This document shows positions 19,539-28,064 of a stretch of DNA of 64,000 nucleotides, piece by piece; position 1 is the stretch's first letter, and the number at the start of each line of letters is the position of its first letter. Where the stretch lies: contig JADJPZ010000004.1 in assembly GCA_016713025.1 (NCBI GenBank), positions 248,001 through 312,000 of the forward strand, read 5' to 3'. The notes beneath the pieces were generated by a model, which saw only the letters and a program-made list of their open reading frames with translations, was not told where the DNA came from and did no database searches. Both the position numbers and the translations under genes were made by a program. Origin of the DNA: Saprospiraceae bacterium. Lineage in GTDB: Bacteria; Bacteroidota; Bacteroidia; Chitinophagales; Saprospiraceae.

Positions 19539-19952
19539 TTAACAATAAACGTCAAATGCATGAGCAAGATTGTCAGCAATCACTCTGGCTGAGTTGCCTT
19601 CTATATGTCGTCTTTCAAGCATGTGTACCAATTTTCCATCTTTAAACAGAGCGATGGCCGGAGATGATGGAGGATAAGGTAGTAGATAGTCTCTGGCAAT
19701 TTCTACTGCTTCTCTGTCCACACCGGCAAAAACTGTCACCAATTTGTCCGGTCTTTTATCACTTTGAACAGCCATTTTAGCCCCGGGGCGAGCATTTGCC
19801 GCTGCACATCCGCAGACAGAGTTGACTACCAAAAGTACAGTTCCTTCTTTTTTGTCCAGTACTTCAGACACTTCATCAGGTGAAGTCAATCCTTCAAATC
19901 CGAAATCTGTTAAATCTTTTGCCAGTGGTAATGTTAATTCAGGTGGATACAT
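19539..19952 (-). CDS. BrxA/BrxB-family bacilliredoxin
   Basis: Thioredoxin-fold protein of the YphP/YqiW (DUF1094) family. Family members in bacillithiol-making bacteria remove bacillithiol mixed disulfides from proteins. From the Met at 19952 the protein has 137 residues, the normal family size, with the CGC motif at 47-49 (NSVCGCAAANARP), the VTVFAGVDREA strand-turn, and a C-terminal PPSSPAIALFKDGKLVH segment with the cis-Pro. A Met 14 codons further upstream (19994) would add an Asn-rich stretch with no counterpart in the family. It stands alone, convergent to the adhesin gene. The bacillithiol link is family knowledge; no bacillithiol synthesis genes are in the window. Confidence 0.9.
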   Translation of the reverse strand: MYPPELTLPLAKDLTDFGFEGLTSPDEVSEVLDKKEGTVLLVVNSVCGCAAANARPGAKMAVQSDKRPDKLVTVFAGVDREAVEIARDYLLPYPPSSPAIALFKDGKLVHMLERRHIEGNSARVIADNLAHAFDVYC

Positions 19953-20049
19953 ATTATTTGAATTATAATTATTATTTAATAGTTTTTTAAACATGAGTGG
20001 ATGTAAAAAGTTTAAAGTTGTGGGTTATTGAGTGTTTTTCATGAGACCA

Positions 20050-20389
20050 CATATAACAAATTGCACAAATTAGTAAAGCCTCTCTGTACAATCAATCCAT
20101 AAGAGACGACCCACCCTCCATCTTCTAATCAAAGCGCTAAGCTCCCCATTAGGGTTTGGGCCTGGGTGCCTTGGCAGGCAGAAGTTATTAGAGTAAATCA
20201 CTTCATTATACTTATTCAAGTTAGCGCTTATGCTCAATACATTTTAAATATCAAATTCGTTTAGATAAGGAATTTTTCTTTGTTTTTACCCTATCTAAAT
20301 CTTTCCCTTACAAGGGAAAGACTTCATAAAGAGGTCTTGACTAAACTTCTTTGTTTTAAATATTATTAAGTGCAATTTGTTGTACATAC
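20050..20389. repeat. MITE-like element, family B, copy 1 (carries a nested family A copy)
   Basis: Left end CATATAACAAATTGCAC (20050-20066) and right end GTGCAATTTGTTGTACATAC (20370-20389) are imperfect inverted repeats sharing AACAAATTGCAC. The interior has the GAGACGACCC-type segment also found in the copy at 35856. A family A element (20252-20353) is inserted in it. The right end touches the stop codon of the DUF1801 gene. The 20101-20240 interior has no open frame. Confidence 0.7.
20252..20353 (+). repeat. MITE-like element, family A, copy 1
   Basis: 102 bp, flanked by a perfect 10-bp direct repeat TTTTAAATAT (20242-20251 and 20354-20363). Ends are imperfect inverted repeats (CAAATTCGTTTAG / CTAAACTTCTTTG), and a hairpin CTTTCCCTTA/CAAGGGAAAG lies inside. 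Two more copies occur at 31723 and 33171. Confidence 0.85.
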
Positions 20390-20763
20390 TAAAGACGATC
20401 CACTCGCACAGCTTCTTCAAGCAATTTTACCACCGATGATGTATCTATTTGTTCCGGAGTAAGGAAGATTTTGTAAAAGATTTTTTTATTTGTTCCTCTG
20501 GTGAGATACTGGTCTTCATCATGGAGTTTATTACCATGTATAAAACCCAGCAATACTCCATTTTTTACTCCGCCACCCTTGACCGATGCCGGCCAAATGA
20601 TACAAATCCCTCGCTTACCATAAAAATAAGGTACATTGAAGGATAGTTTTACTTTACAAGATGAAGGAAGGTACCTGGCAACAATTTCGCGCAATACATC
20701 CACGATAATTCTTTCATCTTCAGGGAGATAATCATACAGTTCAAGGATGGAATTGAATTTCAT
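20389..20763 (-). CDS. DUF1801 (YdhG-like) domain protein
   Basis: A 124-residue cytoplasmic protein of the DUF1801 fold, a small alpha/beta domain of unknown biochemical role. Seen: LYDYLPEDERIIVDVLREIV near the N-terminus, the central KLSFNVPYFYGKRGICIIWPA strand pair (family motif of the type P-x-F/Y-x-x-x-G) and a C-terminal helix LLEEAVRVDRL. No enzyme motif is visible. It is encoded 21 bp downstream of the helicase gene on the same strand and may be co-transcribed with it; a repeat element abuts its stop codon. Confidence 0.8.
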   Translation of the reverse strand: MKFNSILELYDYLPEDERIIVDVLREIVARYLPSSCKVKLSFNVPYFYGKRGICIIWPASVKGGGVKNGVLLGFIHGNKLHDEDQYLTRGTNKKIFYKIFLTPEQIDTSSVVKLLEEAVRVDRL

Positions 20764-20784
20764 AAGTCATTTTTTGATGTTCTA

Positions 20785-22692
20785 TCAATAGACCATATAA
20801 TTCCATGCTGATTCATAAGTTCCGGTTTCTTCAATGTGAGCAATCATAGAGGCAAAGAGTTCATTTTGACCTATACATGCGGAGTCACCTACCAGTACAA
20901 GTTTTTTCTTGGCCCGGGTCATGGCCACATTGAGTCTCCTTTCATCTTTTAGAAATCCGATCTCTCCTTTATCATTACTTCTCACCAAAGATATGTAAAT
21001 GATATCTTTCTCCTGACCTTGAAACCCATCGATGGAGTTGACTTCGATATCGAGTGAATGAAGGTTGGAATCATCTGACAATTGCTCTCTGATATACTTT
21101 ACCTGATCTTTATAGGGACTTATGATACCTATGGATGACCCCATATATTTTTCAGATTGCTGAAGAAGATGTTCTTTGATGATCTGATATTCGCCGTCGT
21201 TTTGATAACTTTTGGTTTCTTCGTCGTGCTCCTCGTCAAAGCCGCATCCGGCAGTGTCGATAAAAATCAATGGTTCTGTATCATTTCTCAGTAGATGTTC
21301 GCCTGCTTTTGGATCAGATAACAGCTTTCCTTCATAAAATCTAGCATTTGAAAAGGACAAAATCAGCTGATGCATTCTGTATTGTGTATCCAGGAGGTAA
21401 CATTCCTTAAGTCTCGGTGCAAGGATGTCCAGCATGGTGATCGCCATTCCGGCTTTAAGTGCTTCCGGACTCTTCACAGTAGGTGGCAACTGAAGGTGAT
21501 CTCCCGCAAGAATAACACGTTTTGCTTTCAGGATGGCATTCCAGCATTCAGGTTCAAGTGCCTGAGATGCTTCATCGATAATGACAGTATCAAAATGTAT
21601 GTCTTTAAGTATCCTGTTGCTGACACCTATCAGCGTAGTGGCAATGACATGTGATGATTTGACTATGGAGTCTGTGAGTCTGTCTTCAAGCTCTGAAGCC
21701 CATTTGTGCAGATCCCGGGCTTCTTTTTTCAACTCTTTTCTCAATTCGCGCTCTTCATGTCCAAACTGCCTTCTGTATTGAAAAGCTTTTTTTTCTGTTT
21801 CTCTGGCTTGAATTTTTACTTTTTTGATATGATTCCATTCAGGGTGGTTTTTTACCTTTTCTTCGATGGTCAGATGCGTAAGATCGTCTGCAATGCGCGA
21901 GATATTGCCTACCCTCAACACTGAAACTCCCTTTTCTGAAAGTCTTTCAGCCAGCAGATCCACGGCATTATTGCTCGGAGCGCAGACCAGGATTCTTTTT
22001 TCTGTATGGAGCAATACCTGACAAAGCCCAATCATTGTAGTGGTCTTCCCTGTACCCGGTGGACCGTGTATGATGGAAATAACAGGAACCAAAGCAGCAC
22101 AGCTTACAGCTGCTCTTTGAGAAGGGTTTAAACTATTCAGAAAAGTAGGAACAGAACTATTTTCATTTAGAATATTCAGTCGCTGTTCTAACTCACCTGA
22201 AGCCAGCGCATTGGTCAATGTACGGATATGGGGTAAATCTGATTTTATCACATCCTGAATTGCTGACAACATGACTTTATATGGTCGGTCATCATAAATC
22301 ATTTCTATTCCTGTGAGTCCTTTTTCAGGAATTTGGTCAATAAAATCCGATGGAATCAGGATTTTCATGGTGTCTCTTCTGATGGAGTTGACTATGCCGC
22401 GTATAAAGAGGTCTTCATCGAGGGAGCTGAATATTCCTACGGCTACACCTGCATTGAACCGATGGTCTTTTTTTTGCATTTTGGTATTTTTGACTTCAAC
22501 TTCGACATAGTCACCTATAGTATATGATACCCTGACGATATCTATAGGATACCAAACAAAACCTGAATCTACCTTTTCCTGTAAACTTTTGCTTTCATGC
22601 AGATTTTTAAAAAACAATTCATCATGTTTCCTTTCAGCTTCTATGGCTTTGATGATATTTTCAAATCTCTCCTGAATTATTTTCCTGTCCAT
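20785..22692 (-). CDS. Superfamily 1 helicase, IGHMBP2/SMUBP-2-like (Upf1 group)
   Basis: Probable ATP-dependent DNA or RNA helicase of the AAA_11/AAA_12 type (TIGR00376-like). The 635 residues comprise an N-terminal OB-like region (about 1-180), then the helicase core: Q-like motif NPSQRAAV (189-196), Walker A GPPGTGKTT (210-218), motif II DEAS near residue 374, motif III GDHLQLPPT, motif IV-like QYRMH, motif V GFQGQEKD near 563 and motif VI VAMTRAKKKL near 595. A charged helical insertion lies between motifs Ia and II. The gene heads leftwards, with DUF1801 downstream. Substrate preference cannot be read from sequence. Confidence 0.92.
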   Translation of the reverse strand: MDRKIIQERFENIIKAIEAERKHDELFFKNLHESKSLQEKVDSGFVWYPIDIVRVSYTIGDYVEVEVKNTKMQKKDHRFNAGVAVGIFSSLDEDLFIRGIVNSIRRDTMKILIPSDFIDQIPEKGLTGIEMIYDDRPYKVMLSAIQDVIKSDLPHIRTLTNALASGELEQRLNILNENSSVPTFLNSLNPSQRAAVSCAALVPVISIIHGPPGTGKTTTMIGLCQVLLHTEKRILVCAPSNNAVDLLAERLSEKGVSVLRVGNISRIADDLTHLTIEEKVKNHPEWNHIKKVKIQARETEKKAFQYRRQFGHEERELRKELKKEARDLHKWASELEDRLTDSIVKSSHVIATTLIGVSNRILKDIHFDTVIIDEASQALEPECWNAILKAKRVILAGDHLQLPPTVKSPEALKAGMAITMLDILAPRLKECYLLDTQYRMHQLILSFSNARFYEGKLLSDPKAGEHLLRNDTEPLIFIDTAGCGFDEEHDEETKSYQNDGEYQIIKEHLLQQSEKYMGSSIGIISPYKDQVKYIREQLSDDSNLHSLDIEVNSIDGFQGQEKDIIYISLVRSNDKGEIGFLKDERRLNVAMTRAKKKLVLVGDSACIGQNELFASMIAHIEETGTYESAWNYMVY

Positions 22693-22849
22693 ATTGGATC
22701 GTAAAGGTATTAAAAAGGTTTTAGGATTATAATCATTTTTTGACTGATCTACCGGATTGACATCATATTTTCTTTTGGTAAAATTCGATTACTTAGTTAA
22801 GCTGAATGGAAGAATAGGTATGAAAGGAAATTATATGGGCATTTCGTAT

Positions 22850-22857
22850 TACTTTTG
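22850..22857 (+). promoter_or_regulatory. Putative -7 element of the GT87 gene
   Basis: TACTTTTG matches TAnnTTTG, 41 bp before the start codon at 22898, in the divergent spacer with the helicase gene. No good TTTG is found at the -33 position. Confidence 0.45.
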
Positions 22858-22897
22858 CGACTTTTATACAAGTGGCGGTTGGGTTTAAAGTAAAGAT

Positions 22898-24163
22898 ATG
22901 AAGCAAGATATTAAAAAATTTGTAAGTAGTCATCCGGGGGAGTTCTTGCTCATCCTTTTTGCTATCATATTGTCTTATACATCGGCGCTCGATGGCGGTG
23001 ATTTTGATGTGTATCTGGAAGCTGCTTATAAATTATTTCACGGACAAAATCCATATCTTCCGCCTTATGCCAAAGATGGTATGGGCTACTCTTATAGTCC
23101 TTTTTTTATCATTTTATTAATACCTTTTACATCCAATTATTTTCTTACAGAATTCGTTTGGTGTTTGCTATTGTGTGTCATGTTGTATCGAAGTTATGTA
23201 CTTTTCTGCCACTATCTGGATGAAAAGCTCCTCGAAGTAAAAGATAAAAAGTTGTGGATTTGGCTACTATTGATTTTATCCTATCAGTTTGTTAGTAATA
23301 ATATTGGTATGGTACAGATTACTATATTTCTGTTATGGGCGATACTGGAGTCTTTGAGGCTGATCAAAAGTAATCGTGCTATTTCAGGTGGCTTGTTGCT
23401 CGGTGCTGTGATCAATATCAAGATCATGCCGGTAGTTATGATTGGTTACCTTTTCTACAGAGGATATTTTATGGCATTTACAATTGCCATTTTGACTTCA
23501 GTTGCTTTATTGTTTTTGCCTGCATTGTTCTGGGGAATGGAGTATAATCTAACTTTGCTGAAAGATTGGTGGCACATCATCAATCCTGCACATGCAGAGC
23601 ATCAAATCGATGATGGCATCGGCATGCATAGTATGATGTCTTTTCTGCCGGTATACCTTACAGAAACATCCGGCGAATTGCCTTACCCACGAAATATTTT
23701 CAACTTTTCAATCGAAACGGCTGTGTTAATAACGCGTTTGAGTATTGTTTTGCTTGGATTGATTTCCTTATTGTACTTCAGAAGCAAGCCATTCATCAAA
23801 GAGACAAATCTGATAAAAACGATTTGGGAGATAAGTTATTTTTTGTTGCTGATTCCGCTCGTCATGCCGCATCAACAAAAATATGCCTTTCTATTTGTGA
23901 TACCTATGGTAGCTTATGTTTTGTATTTTTTTCTGATTACAAAAGCTTGGCATCAGGGACTTTCCTTTAAGGTAGTGCTAGCAATATTTATCATTGCTAT
24001 GGTTGTTTTTTCTCCTGTCCACGGGTCAGATATTATAGGGAGGGATGCATTCAGATGGTCTCAGCATTACAGACTTATTACTATATCGACACTATTGTTG
24101 ATACCAGTTTCACTATATTGCCATCCTTCCAAATTAAAACATCTCATGGTAAGTCATTTATAA
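22898..24163 (+). CDS. GT87 / DUF2029-type membrane glycosyltransferase
   Basis: A 421-residue polytopic membrane protein with about 9-11 helices, resembling family GT87 (DUF2029) polyprenyl-phosphate-sugar-dependent mannosyltransferases. Supporting points: an early acidic pair in the first periplasmic loop (LDGGDFDVYLEAAYKLFHGQNPY), the QITIFLLWAILESLRLIKSNR segment with a following conserved helix (GGLLLGAVINIKIMPVVMIGYLF), and a late PHQQKYAFLF motif. It probably adds a sugar on the outer face of the inner membrane, but neither donor nor acceptor can be deduced. The ATP-grasp and methyltransferase genes follow on the same strand, separated by 125 and 34 bp. Confidence 0.75.
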   Translation: MKQDIKKFVSSHPGEFLLILFAIILSYTSALDGGDFDVYLEAAYKLFHGQNPYLPPYAKDGMGYSYSPFFIILLIPFTSNYFLTEFVWCLLLCVMLYRSYVLFCHYLDEKLLEVKDKKLWIWLLLILSYQFVSNNIGMVQITIFLLWAILESLRLIKSNRAISGGLLLGAVINIKIMPVVMIGYLFYRGYFMAFTIAILTSVALLFLPALFWGMEYNLTLLKDWWHIINPAHAEHQIDDGIGMHSMMSFLPVYLTETSGELPYPRNIFNFSIETAVLITRLSIVLLGLISLLYFRSKPFIKETNLIKTIWEISYFLLLIPLVMPHQQKYAFLFVIPMVAYVLYFFLITKAWHQGLSFKVVLAIFIIAMVVFSPVHGSDIIGRDAFRWSQHYRLITISTLLLIPVSLYCHPSKLKHLMVSHL

Positions 24164-24288
24164 ACAATGTGCTTGCTAATATTCGTATCTCATTCCTCTG
24201 AATTTTATAAAAGGAAAATTTAAACATACTCCAGACTAAAAGTATGAGAATTAATAAATAGCTTTATATTTGGCAAAAAAATTGTGTT

Positions 24289-25515
24289 ATGGCAAAAAAG
24301 GAACTCAACATCCTGTGTATTTCCAGATTTTTTAAAGGAGGGGATTTTATCAGGAGTGCTAAAGCTGAAGGCAATAAAGTATTTCTGCTCACCAGCAATA
24401 AGCTGGATAAAGAAGCCTGGCCGTGGGATAGTATCGATGAGACATTTTATATGGTGGAAGATGAATTGGGGCACTGGCATAGAGATCATCTGATCGGAGG
24501 CCTTGCTCATAAGATGCGAAATACCCACTTTGATGTTTTTGTGGCCTTGGATGATTTTGATGTAGAGCATGTGGCACATTTGAGAGAATATTTCAGGACT
24601 CCGGGGATGGGAGAGTCTACTGCCAGATATTTCAGAGACAAACTGGCCATGAGGATCAAAGCCAAGGCTGAAGGCATTCCGGTTCCTGAGTTTACAGCCC
24701 TTTTTCATGATGATGATATACATAGATATACAGATAGAGTGAATCCACCATGGTTAGTAAAACCCAGAATGCAGGCTTCAGCAGCCGGTATCAAGAAAGT
24801 ACATAGCAAAGAAGAACTTTGGAATCACCTTGAGTATTTGGGAGGAGAGAGGCACCAATATCTTCTCGAAAAGTTTGCACCGGGTGATGTTTTTCACGTA
24901 GATGCGTTGACCTATGATGGTAAGGTATTATTCGCAAAAGTTAGCCAATATTTGGACACTCCTTTTGAAGTAGCGCATGGAGGAGGTATATTCAGGTCGT
25001 GCACTGTGGAATCAGGGTCTGACCTTGACATAGCACTTCAGAAGCTCAATGAAGATGTGATGAAAGGCTTTGGGATGGAATATAGCGCATCTCACAGTGA
25101 GTTTATCAAAGGTCATGAAAGTGGTGAATTTTATTTTCTGGAGACAGCATCAAGGGTAGGAGGAGCGCACCTTGCAGAGATGGTCGAATATGCTTCGGGT
25201 GTCAATCTATGGGCAGAATGGGCTAGAATTGAAACCGCTGTAGCCCGAAAAGAAAAATACAAGCTACCCAAGATAAAAAATGACAGTGCCGGTATTTTAG
25301 TATCTCTCAGCAAATATGAAAGACCCGATACTTCTTCGTTTGATGATAAAGAAATTGTCTGGAGAGTAAATAAAAAGCACCATATAGGTATGATACTGAA
25401 ATCAAAGGATAGAAAGCGGATATTAACTTTGCTGGATCAATACTGTGAAAGGGTCAGGCATGAATTCCATGCGAGCCTTCCTGCTAAGGAAAAGCTGGTG
25501 GATGTAGAAGATTAA
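24289..25515 (+). CDS. ATP-grasp domain protein
   Basis: A 408-residue cytoplasmic ATP-grasp enzyme. An N-terminal Rossmann-like pre-ATP-grasp domain (about 1-110) precedes the ATP-binding part: ARYFRDKLAMRIKAKAEGIPVPEF (lid helix), WLVKPRMQASAAGIKKV with the conserved Lys, YLLEKFAPGDVFHVDAL with the Glu of the adenine site, and the metal site FYFLETASRVGGAHLAEMV (E-x-x-x-R). Such proteins ligate a carboxylate to an amine or thiol, but the substrates are not evident. It lies between a GT87 gene and a SAM methyltransferase gene; the 34-bp gap to the latter suggests co-transcription. Confidence 0.82.
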   Translation: MAKKELNILCISRFFKGGDFIRSAKAEGNKVFLLTSNKLDKEAWPWDSIDETFYMVEDELGHWHRDHLIGGLAHKMRNTHFDVFVALDDFDVEHVAHLREYFRTPGMGESTARYFRDKLAMRIKAKAEGIPVPEFTALFHDDDIHRYTDRVNPPWLVKPRMQASAAGIKKVHSKEELWNHLEYLGGERHQYLLEKFAPGDVFHVDALTYDGKVLFAKVSQYLDTPFEVAHGGGIFRSCTVESGSDLDIALQKLNEDVMKGFGMEYSASHSEFIKGHESGEFYFLETASRVGGAHLAEMVEYASGVNLWAEWARIETAVARKEKYKLPKIKNDSAGILVSLSKYERPDTSSFDDKEIVWRVNKKHHIGMILKSKDRKRILTLLDQYCERVRHEFHASLPAKEKLVDVED

Positions 25516-25549
25516 TGATATTTTTGAAGGGTTATTTTATAGAATAAAT

Positions 25550-26452
25550 ATGATGAGGATGAAAGTGGGTCATTGTGTAGCCTGCAAGTCAAAAAATATT
25601 CGAAGTGTAATGTCCATAAAGGACCATTCTATTTCTGGTGAAATATTTTCGGTGGCACAATGCAGTGATTGCGGGTTCAGATTTACTGAGGATCCTCCTG
25701 TAGAAGCAGAGTGCGGGAAGTATTACAAAAGTGAAAATTACGTTTCACATTCTGATACTACGACTGGATTTATCAATAGCGTTTACCACAAGGTGCGTCA
25801 GATCATGCTTGATAGAAAATCCAGCCTGTTAAGCAGCTTAAGCTCAAAAAAGACACTACTTGATGTAGGTTCCGGAACAGGCTATTTTCCTGCGCATATG
25901 AAAGAAAAAGGATATGATGTGACTGCTGTGGAAGTGGATGATGAGGCAAGAAAGTATAGTATCAAAAAGTTTGGACTCAAGGTATTTCCTCCTTCGGATC
26001 TGTTGGGTGGCAAAATTAGTGGTCCTTTTTCATTTATCAGTTTGTGGCACGTTTTAGAACATCTTTATGATCCTGATGAGTATATGCAGCGATTCAATCT
26101 CCTGCTTGAGCGTGACGGACATCTCATAGTAGCTGTTCCGAATCACTTGTGTGCAGATGCTGACAAGTATAAGGAGTATTGGGCGGGTTATGATGTGCCA
26201 AGACATTTGTGGCATTTCACTCCGAATTCTATGGAAATTTTGGCAAAGAGAAACGGATTTACCATTGTAAAAAAAGAAGGTATGCCTTTTGATCCGTTTT
26301 ATGTATCTATGCTGAGTGAAAAATATAAGGGTTCAGCATTCGGACTACTCAGAGGTAGTGTTACCGGTATGAATTCACTCTTAAAAGGCTGGCAAAATCC
26401 GGATGCTGCCAGTTCGGTGATCTATGTGATGAGAAAGTCAGATAGTCATTAA
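25550..26452 (+). CDS. Class I SAM-dependent methyltransferase with N-terminal zinc ribbon
   Basis: A 300-residue protein. The N-terminus has a probable zinc ribbon (Cys9, Cys12, Cys38, Cys41), common in methyltransferases of surface-glycan loci. A Methyltransf_23-type fold follows, with motif I LLDVGSGTGYF at 103-113, an acidic end of strand 2 (VTAVEVDDEA) and the post-motif segment SFISLWHVLEHLYDP, whose HVLEH is typical. Substrate unknown. A downstream GH3-like gene is on the other strand, with about 50 bp between the stops. The start could also be the second Met (25553); the difference is trivial. Confidence 0.87.
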   Translation: MMRMKVGHCVACKSKNIRSVMSIKDHSISGEIFSVAQCSDCGFRFTEDPPVEAECGKYYKSENYVSHSDTTTGFINSVYHKVRQIMLDRKSSLLSSLSSKKTLLDVGSGTGYFPAHMKEKGYDVTAVEVDDEARKYSIKKFGLKVFPPSDLLGGKISGPFSFISLWHVLEHLYDPDEYMQRFNLLLERDGHLIVAVPNHLCADADKYKEYWAGYDVPRHLWHFTPNSMEILAKRNGFTIVKKEGMPFDPFYVSMLSEKYKGSAFGLLRGSVTGMNSLLKGWQNPDAASSVIYVMRKSDSH

Positions 26453-26503
26453 TGGTAGTCAAATTTGTCATGATAAATTTTGGGCCAACTTTTAGCAGAC
26501 TTT

Positions 26504-28015
26504 TTAGTTGATAAACTCCTTGAGATCATCAGCTATTTTTCTGTCATTGCTGAGACGGGGTACTTTGTTTTGACCTCCGAGTTTACCCTGAGATTTCATA
26601 TAGTTGCGAAAACTGTCTTTTTGTAAGATTTTGATTTTTAGGGGTTGAAGTATGTTGCCACTTATAAGGTCTTCATAATATATATTTTGGACACACATCT
26701 CTTCATCAACTTCTTTTGCAAAGATATGAAGATCATCCGGCAGATTGCTGAACTCTATAAACCATTCATGATATGGTTGACCACCTTCAGGTGGACTGAC
26801 TTGGGGAGCCACAGTAAATTCTACAATACTGATATTTTTCGAATTTGCAACTTTCAAAAGGGCTTCTTCTACTTCCTTGCCGATCACATGTTCTCCAAAT
26901 GCAGAGATAAAGTGTTTTATTCTACCGGTTACCAATAACTTATAAGGATTCATACTCACAAATCTGACACAATCCCCTATACTGTAACCCCATAAGCCTG
27001 CATTATTGTTGATCACGAGCGCATAGTCTTTATGCAGTTCTACCTCGCTGAGATTGTATCGTGGCGGATTTTTCTCAAATGCCTTCTCAGCTGGTATAAA
27101 TTCAAAAAATATTCCTGATTTGGTATTGAGCAATAAAGCATTATCGTCCTGATCGTCCTGAAATGCTATAAATCCTTCAGAAGCAGGGTATGTTTCTATA
27201 CTGTCTATACGTTGACCGACCAACTCTTCGAGTTTTGCTCTGTATGGTTCGAAATTGACACCACCGTACATAAACAGGCTATAGTTTGGAAAAACTTCTT
27301 TTACAGTTTTTTTGCCTGTGACTTCCAGTATCCTTTCATAATACATTTGGACCCAGGGTGGTATACCACTGATGAGTCTCATATCCTGATGCAGAGTTTC
27401 TTTGGTGATGTGTTCCAGTTTAGTCTCCCAGTCATCTATACAATTGGTTTCGTATGATGGAAGCTGATTGGTGCGTACCCAAGACGGAATTTCATGATTG
27501 ACGATACCGGACAGTCTACCGGTTTTTATGCCACCTTTGGACTCAAGTACCGGTGATCCTGAAAGAAATATCAATTTTCCATCAAATACATCAGCTTTTT
27601 TGCTTTGATGAAAATAATTGAGCATAGCATTTCTGGCAGTACGGATATGATTGGGCATACTATCATGCGTGATGGGTATGTATTTTACGCCGCTTGTTGT
27701 TCCTGATGTTTTTGCAAAATATTTAGGTTTTCCTGGCCAAAGCACATCTTTTTTACCATCGATGATCATATCGATGTAGGGCCTTAACTCCTCGTAATCG
27801 CGTACAGGTATATTTTTTTTGAACACCTCATAACTATCGATATTGTCAAAATGATGGTCTTTGCCGAAAACTGTATTCTGACCTTTTCTGATAAGGGTTT
27901 TCATGATTGTTTCCTGATCCCGGATGGCGGTTTTTTGCCATTTTTTAATACCTGCAGCCACAAAGCCCGCTGCTTTTAGTATGATGCGTGATTTAATGTT
28001 CATTTTGATTTTCAA
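26504..28015 (-). CDS. GH3 auxin-responsive-promoter-like acyl-adenylating protein
   Basis: A 503-residue member of the GH3 branch of the ANL adenylating superfamily. Plant members conjugate amino acids to jasmonate or auxin, whereas bacterial members have mostly unknown substrates and are common in Bacteroidota. Seen: FAKTSGTTSGVKYIPIT with the P-loop-like SGTTSG at 104-109, LFMYGGVNFEPY, the YPASEGFIAFQ block, and a C-terminal subdomain with GRIKHFISAFGEHVIGKEVEEAL. Length and motif order are normal. No neighbouring biosynthetic partner is evident: a MATE exporter gene lies 49 bp upstream on the same strand, so export of a product is a possible but unproven link. Confidence 0.88.
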   Translation of the reverse strand: MKIKMNIKSRIILKAAGFVAAGIKKWQKTAIRDQETIMKTLIRKGQNTVFGKDHHFDNIDSYEVFKKNIPVRDYEELRPYIDMIIDGKKDVLWPGKPKYFAKTSGTTSGVKYIPITHDSMPNHIRTARNAMLNYFHQSKKADVFDGKLIFLSGSPVLESKGGIKTGRLSGIVNHEIPSWVRTNQLPSYETNCIDDWETKLEHITKETLHQDMRLISGIPPWVQMYYERILEVTGKKTVKEVFPNYSLFMYGGVNFEPYRAKLEELVGQRIDSIETYPASEGFIAFQDDQDDNALLLNTKSGIFFEFIPAEKAFEKNPPRYNLSEVELHKDYALVINNNAGLWGYSIGDCVRFVSMNPYKLLVTGRIKHFISAFGEHVIGKEVEEALLKVANSKNISIVEFTVAPQVSPPEGGQPYHEWFIEFSNLPDDLHIFAKEVDEEMCVQNIYYEDLISGNILQPLKIKILQKDSFRNYMKSQGKLGGQNKVPRLSNDRKIADDLKEFIN

Positions 28016-28064
28016 ATGAGAACTGCAAATATGAATATATTTTTATAAAAATCAATCTACACTT

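Noticed and set aside
20101..20240. Possible riboswitch in the spacer with GGGTTTGGGCCTGGGTGCCTTGGCAGG-like text
   Set aside because: It lies inside a family B repeat, downstream rather than upstream of both neighbouring genes, and matches no riboswitch core I know.
24220..24723. 167-codon minus-strand frame opposite the ATP-grasp gene
   Set aside because: Entirely antisense to a well-supported coding region, with no signals of its own.
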